A stretch of 46,301 bases of DNA, taken from positions 1-46,301 of the forward strand of contig NZ_JBJGXI010000045.1 of NCBI RefSeq assembly GCF_045635475.1, given 5' to 3'. The position numbers and the translations under genes were made by a program. How positions within the stretch are numbered: position 1 is the stretch's first letter; each line of letters begins with the position of its first letter. Below the pieces are notes generated by a model. That model was not told the origin of the DNA and made no database searches. It was given only the letters and a program-made list of their open reading frames with translations. Shown here piece after piece: positions 43,400-46,301 of this stretch. The stretch is from JBJGXI01 sp045635475 (GTDB taxonomy: Bacteria > Bacillota > Bacilli > Bacillales > Amphibacillaceae).

Positions 43400-44572
43400 T
43401 TGACAAAGGAAAATATTTTGTCCTATATCGATGAAAATAAACAAAAATTTGAAAAGCTAAGTAAACAAATTTGGGAAAACCCAGAGTTAGGCCACCAAGA
43501 GTTTAAAGCAAGCAAGTGGATTGCTGATGAATTAGAAATTGGTGGCTTTCATGTTGAGAAAGGAATTGCTGGTCTTCCCACTGCCTTTCGAGGTATTTAC
43601 GATTCAAACAAGCCGGGACCTACCATTGCCTATTTGTGTGAATATGATGCACTCCCTATAGGGCATGCTTGCGGTCATAACTTAATTGGAATCATGAGTT
43701 TAGCTGCAGGACTAGCGCTAACCGGTATCGTTGATGAGAAGGGTGGAAAAATTGTTGTAATCGGAACTCCTGCTGAGGAAACAAGTGGAGGTAAGGTAAC
43801 CATTGCGGAACAAGGTTATTTTAATGATGTAGATGTAGCGATGATGGTGCACCCATCACAATATCACTTGAAAAGTGGTACTTCTTTGGCTTTGGAAGCA
43901 TTACAGTTCGATTTTTTCGGAAAGAGTGCACATGCTGCATCAAATCCTGATAAAGGAATTAATGCACTGGATGCAGCTATCCTTACGTTTAATAATATAA
44001 ATGCGCTTAGACAGCAAATTCCAAGCGATGCGAGAATTCACGGAATTATTTCTAAAGGTGGAGAAGCGCCGAATCTAATTCCGAATCACACACAAACTCG
44101 ATTTTATGTTCGTAGAGAAACGACTGAGACACTAATTGAGCTTGTGAATAAAGTTAAAAATTGTGCAAACGCAGCTGCACTAGCTACTGGATGTACATTA
44201 GAAATATCAAACTATGAACTTGGCTTCGATAATTTAATAACGAACCAAGCTCTTTCCAACATATATACGAAAAACTTGCAGTTATTTGGAGTCTCTGAAT
44301 CTGAGATAAGAGAAAAAAGAGGAGGGGGTTCTACTGATCTGGGGAATGTCAGTCATAAAGTGCCTGCCATACATCCATATGTTAAGGTGCCGGATTCTCC
44401 ATATTTACCTCACACAGAAGAATTTCGTGATGCAGTAGGAAGTGATGCGGGTATGCAAACGTTAAGCTTAGGTGCAAAAGTATTAGCTTACACAGGCTTC
44501 GATATTTACAATGATCCGAAATTATTAAATGAAATTAAAGAAGAATTTCGTACTAATGTAAAAGGTTCGTAG
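43400..44572 (+). CDS. M20 family amidohydrolase (AbgB/HipO/AmhX-like)
   Basis: Metal-dependent deacylase or peptidase of 390 aa that would hydrolyse an N-acyl amino compound. The TTG start follows TAGGAGGAG. Metal-site motifs: GHACGHN, PAEETSGGK (general-base Glu) and MVHPSQYH. The dimerisation domain (about 168-280) begins with FDFFGKSAHAASNPDKG. It is close to aminobenzoyl-glutamate- and N-acyl-amino-acid hydrolases. Position between RocD and serine dehydratase suggests that it releases an amino acid such as ornithine or serine from an amide (inference). Confidence 0.85.
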   Translation: MTKENILSYIDENKQKFEKLSKQIWENPELGHQEFKASKWIADELEIGGFHVEKGIAGLPTAFRGIYDSNKPGPTIAYLCEYDALPIGHACGHNLIGIMSLAAGLALTGIVDEKGGKIVVIGTPAEETSGGKVTIAEQGYFNDVDVAMMVHPSQYHLKSGTSLALEALQFDFFGKSAHAASNPDKGINALDAAILTFNNINALRQQIPSDARIHGIISKGGEAPNLIPNHTQTRFYVRRETTETLIELVNKVKNCANAAALATGCTLEISNYELGFDNLITNQALSNIYTKNLQLFGVSESEIREKRGGGSTDLGNVSHKVPAIHPYVKVPDSPYLPHTEEFRDAVGSDAGMQTLSLGAKVLAYTGFDIYNDPKLLNEIKEEFRTNVKGS

Positions 44573-44630
44573 TTTCTATAATTTATTTTTAAAAACAGTT
44601 GTTAGATGTAATCACAAAGGAGGTGGTCAC

Positions 44631-45293
44631 ATGAAATACAAGTCTGTTTTTGATATTATTGGGCCAGTAATGATTGGCCCTTCAAGTTCACATACGGCAG
44701 GTGCTGCTAGAATAGGCAAAGCAGCAAGCACACTTTTTGGGAAAAAGCCAACATGGGTGAAAGTTTATTTATATGAATCATTTGCTAAAACGTATAAAGG
44801 ACATGGTACTGATGTTGCAATTGTCGGAGGAATCCTCGGCTTTGATACAGATGACCCGAGAATAGGTAAGTCTTTAGATATAGCTAAAGATAAAGGTATT
44901 GTTGTTGATTTTTATCAAGATGAAGCATCAACGGATCATCCAAATACAGCGCGGATCCAACTTGGAAATAGCAAGGAAGAATTCGAACTTGTTGGTATGT
45001 CCATTGGGGGAGGAAAAGTAGAGATTACAGAATTGAATGGTTTTAAACTCAATTTGTCTGGGAATCATCCAGCTATTCTTGTGCTTCATAATGATCGATT
45101 TGGTGCAATTGCGTCTGTTACACAAATATTAGCAAAGCATGAAATAAATATAGGTCGTATGGAAGTATCTCGGAAAGATGTTGGCAAGGATGCGTTAATG
45201 ATCATAGAGATCGATCAAAATGTGAGTGAAGGTGTAGAGAAAGAATTGGCTGAATCAGATTATATATTACAGATTGCCAAGATAATTGACTGA
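44631..45293 (+). CDS. sdaAB: L-serine dehydratase, iron-sulfur-dependent, beta subunit
   Basis: Beta subunit (220 aa) of the two-chain [4Fe-4S] enzyme that turns L-serine into pyruvate and ammonia. Near the start it has SVFDIIGPVMIGPSSSHTAG, the family's hallmark, and an ACT-type regulatory domain near the C-terminus (HNDRFGAIASVTQILAKH). It resembles B. subtilis SdaAB along its length. The ATG follows AAAGGAGGTGG. The alpha subunit gene follows after 54 bp. Confidence 0.95.
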   Translation: MKYKSVFDIIGPVMIGPSSSHTAGAARIGKAASTLFGKKPTWVKVYLYESFAKTYKGHGTDVAIVGGILGFDTDDPRIGKSLDIAKDKGIVVDFYQDEASTDHPNTARIQLGNSKEEFELVGMSIGGGKVEITELNGFKLNLSGNHPAILVLHNDRFGAIASVTQILAKHEINIGRMEVSRKDVGKDALMIIEIDQNVSEGVEKELAESDYILQIAKIID

Positions 45294-45347
45294 CATGATT
45301 CCTATGTGCACTTTAAACTTTGTGTCCAAGAAAGGGAGATGATACTT

Positions 45348-46235
45348 TTGTTTAGGAATGTAGCTGAATTAGTTCAACTCGCTGAGACGGAAGGTATTTC
45401 CATATCAGAAGTAATGATTCGAAGAGAAGTTGATGTTCGAGAAGTATCAAGAGAACAAGTAATGGAACAGATGGAAAAGAATCTTACAGTAATGGAAGAT
45501 GCTATCGAAGAAGGATTAAAAGGGGTGTCCTCCCATTCTGGTTTAACTGGTGGAGATGCCGTTTTACTTCAGAGGTATATGAAGGAAAAACAACCTTTAT
45601 CTGGTAATCTCTTATTAGATGCCGTAAGCAAAGCAGTAGCAACAAATGAAGTAAATGCGGCAATGGGCACGATATGTGCTACGCCAACAGCAGGTAGTGC
45701 AGGATGTGTACCTGGTACTTTATTTGCGGTTAAGGAACAATTAAATCCAACGCGAGAGCAAATGATCCGTTATTTATTTACGTCAGGGGCTTTTGGATAT
45801 GTTGTTGCAAATAATGCGTTTATTTCTGGTGCAACAGGTGGATGTCAGGCAGAAGTAGGCTCTGCTGCAGCGATGGCTTCGGCAGCTATCGTTGAAATGG
45901 CAGGAGGTAAGCCGCAACAAAGTGCAGAAGCGTTCGCCATTACACTAAAGAACATGCTCGGATTAGTGTGTGATCCTGTAGCTGGTTTAGTAGAGGTTCC
46001 TTGTGTAAAAAGAAATGCTGCTGGTGCATCTAATGCGATTGTTTCTGCTGACATGGCTTTGGCGGGAGTTACAAGTAGAATCCCATGTGATGAAGTAATC
46101 GGTGCGATGTATCGCATCGGTAAAACGATGCCGAGTGCATTAAGAGAAACAGGAGAAGGCGGATTAGCGGCTACTCCTACTGGCCGAGCATTGGCAAATA
46201 AAATTTTTGGATTGTCTAGTGAAAGGCATAGATAG
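45348..46235 (+). CDS. sdaAA: L-serine dehydratase, iron-sulfur-dependent, alpha subunit
   Basis: Catalytic subunit (295 aa) of the Fe-S serine dehydratase. The TTG at 45348 is chosen because AAAGGGAG lies nine bases upstream and the protein then begins FRNVAEL, as in B. subtilis SdaAA; the frame is open from 45306. Conserved cysteines for the cluster are in GTICATPTAGSAG, GLVCDPVAG and EVPCVKRNA, and SRIPCDEVIGAMYRIG is typical. It is the last complete gene; 46236-46301 shows nothing recognisable. Confidence 0.95.
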   Translation: MFRNVAELVQLAETEGISISEVMIRREVDVREVSREQVMEQMEKNLTVMEDAIEEGLKGVSSHSGLTGGDAVLLQRYMKEKQPLSGNLLLDAVSKAVATNEVNAAMGTICATPTAGSAGCVPGTLFAVKEQLNPTREQMIRYLFTSGAFGYVVANNAFISGATGGCQAEVGSAAAMASAAIVEMAGGKPQQSAEAFAITLKNMLGLVCDPVAGLVEVPCVKRNAAGASNAIVSADMALAGVTSRIPCDEVIGAMYRIGKTMPSALRETGEGGLAATPTGRALANKIFGLSSERHR

Positions 46236-46301
46236 AGATTAATTATCAAATCTGTCATTATCAACGGCCAAATAGATTAATGATTCTGGTTTTAACTTAG
46301 T

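Noticed and set aside
45845..46264. 139-codon minus-strand frame opposite sdaAA
   Set aside because: Shadow of a highly conserved gene; Ala/Pro-rich composition reflects the antisense of Gly/Ala codons.

Overview
The window reads as chromosomal DNA of a low-GC Gram-positive bacterium of the Bacillaceae, possibly a salt-tolerant one. Evidence: RocD, SdaAB and SdaAA closely resemble the Bacillus subtilis proteins as I remember them; ribosome binding sites are of the AGGAGG type; ATG, TTG and GTG starts are all used; sortase-anchored surface proteins are very acidic. No database search was possible, so the genus is open.

Layout. (1) 1-15.7 kb: a tandem array of four large cell-wall proteins (the first cut off by the window edge), each ending in FIVAR-type repeats, a Big2-like domain, a shared beta-rich domain and an LPDTA sortase signal. 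Two full copies and a third related one carry N-terminal right-handed beta-helices of the type found in polysaccharide lyases and hydrolases; one carries a neutral-ceramidase-like domain with two carbohydrate-binding-like modules. (2) 15.7-17.1 kb: a gene-free stretch made of dispersed repeats, ending in an operator. (3) 17.1-21.8 kb: a nitrilase-family amidase, then a CUT1 sugar importer (two permeases and a lipoprotein) without its ATPase. (4) 22.1-27.6 kb: a hydroxyacid dehydrogenase, a cytoplasmic sulfatase, a GH20-type hexosaminidase and a YesL-like membrane protein. (5) 28-30.3 kb: a class III aminotransferase and an alpha/beta hydrolase. (6) 30.6-31.9 kb, minus strand: a regulator with a GGDEF-like middle domain and a C-terminal HTH. 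(7) 32.2-39.8 kb: two more sulfatases, a second nitrilase, a Gfo/Idh/MocA-like oxidoreductase, a double GNAT protein, a second hydroxyacid dehydrogenase and a YesU-like DUF1961 protein. (8) 40-46.2 kb: a compact operon of NAD-epimerase, DapA-family lyase, ornithine aminotransferase, M20 amidohydrolase and both subunits of Fe-S serine dehydratase.

Working model (inference): wall-anchored enzymes attack a sulfated, probably amino-sugar-containing polysaccharide; oligomers enter by the ABC importer powered by a shared MsmX-type ATPase; cytoplasmic sulfatases, hexosaminidase, amidases and an esterase strip substituents; dehydrogenases, the epimerase and the DapA-family lyase handle the sugar or sugar acid; aminotransferases and serine dehydratase handle released amino compounds.

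The most distinctive signal is a near-invariant operator, AAAAGAC-N7-AGACTNGTCTTT, found five times, each before a transcription unit of this locus and twice in the divergent promoter region of the GGDEF-like/HTH regulator. In three sites its right half lies exactly 17 bp from a -10 box. This suggests an uncharacterised regulon. Three hairpin-forming mobile-type elements, each ending 90-94 bp before a start codon, are a second unexplained feature.
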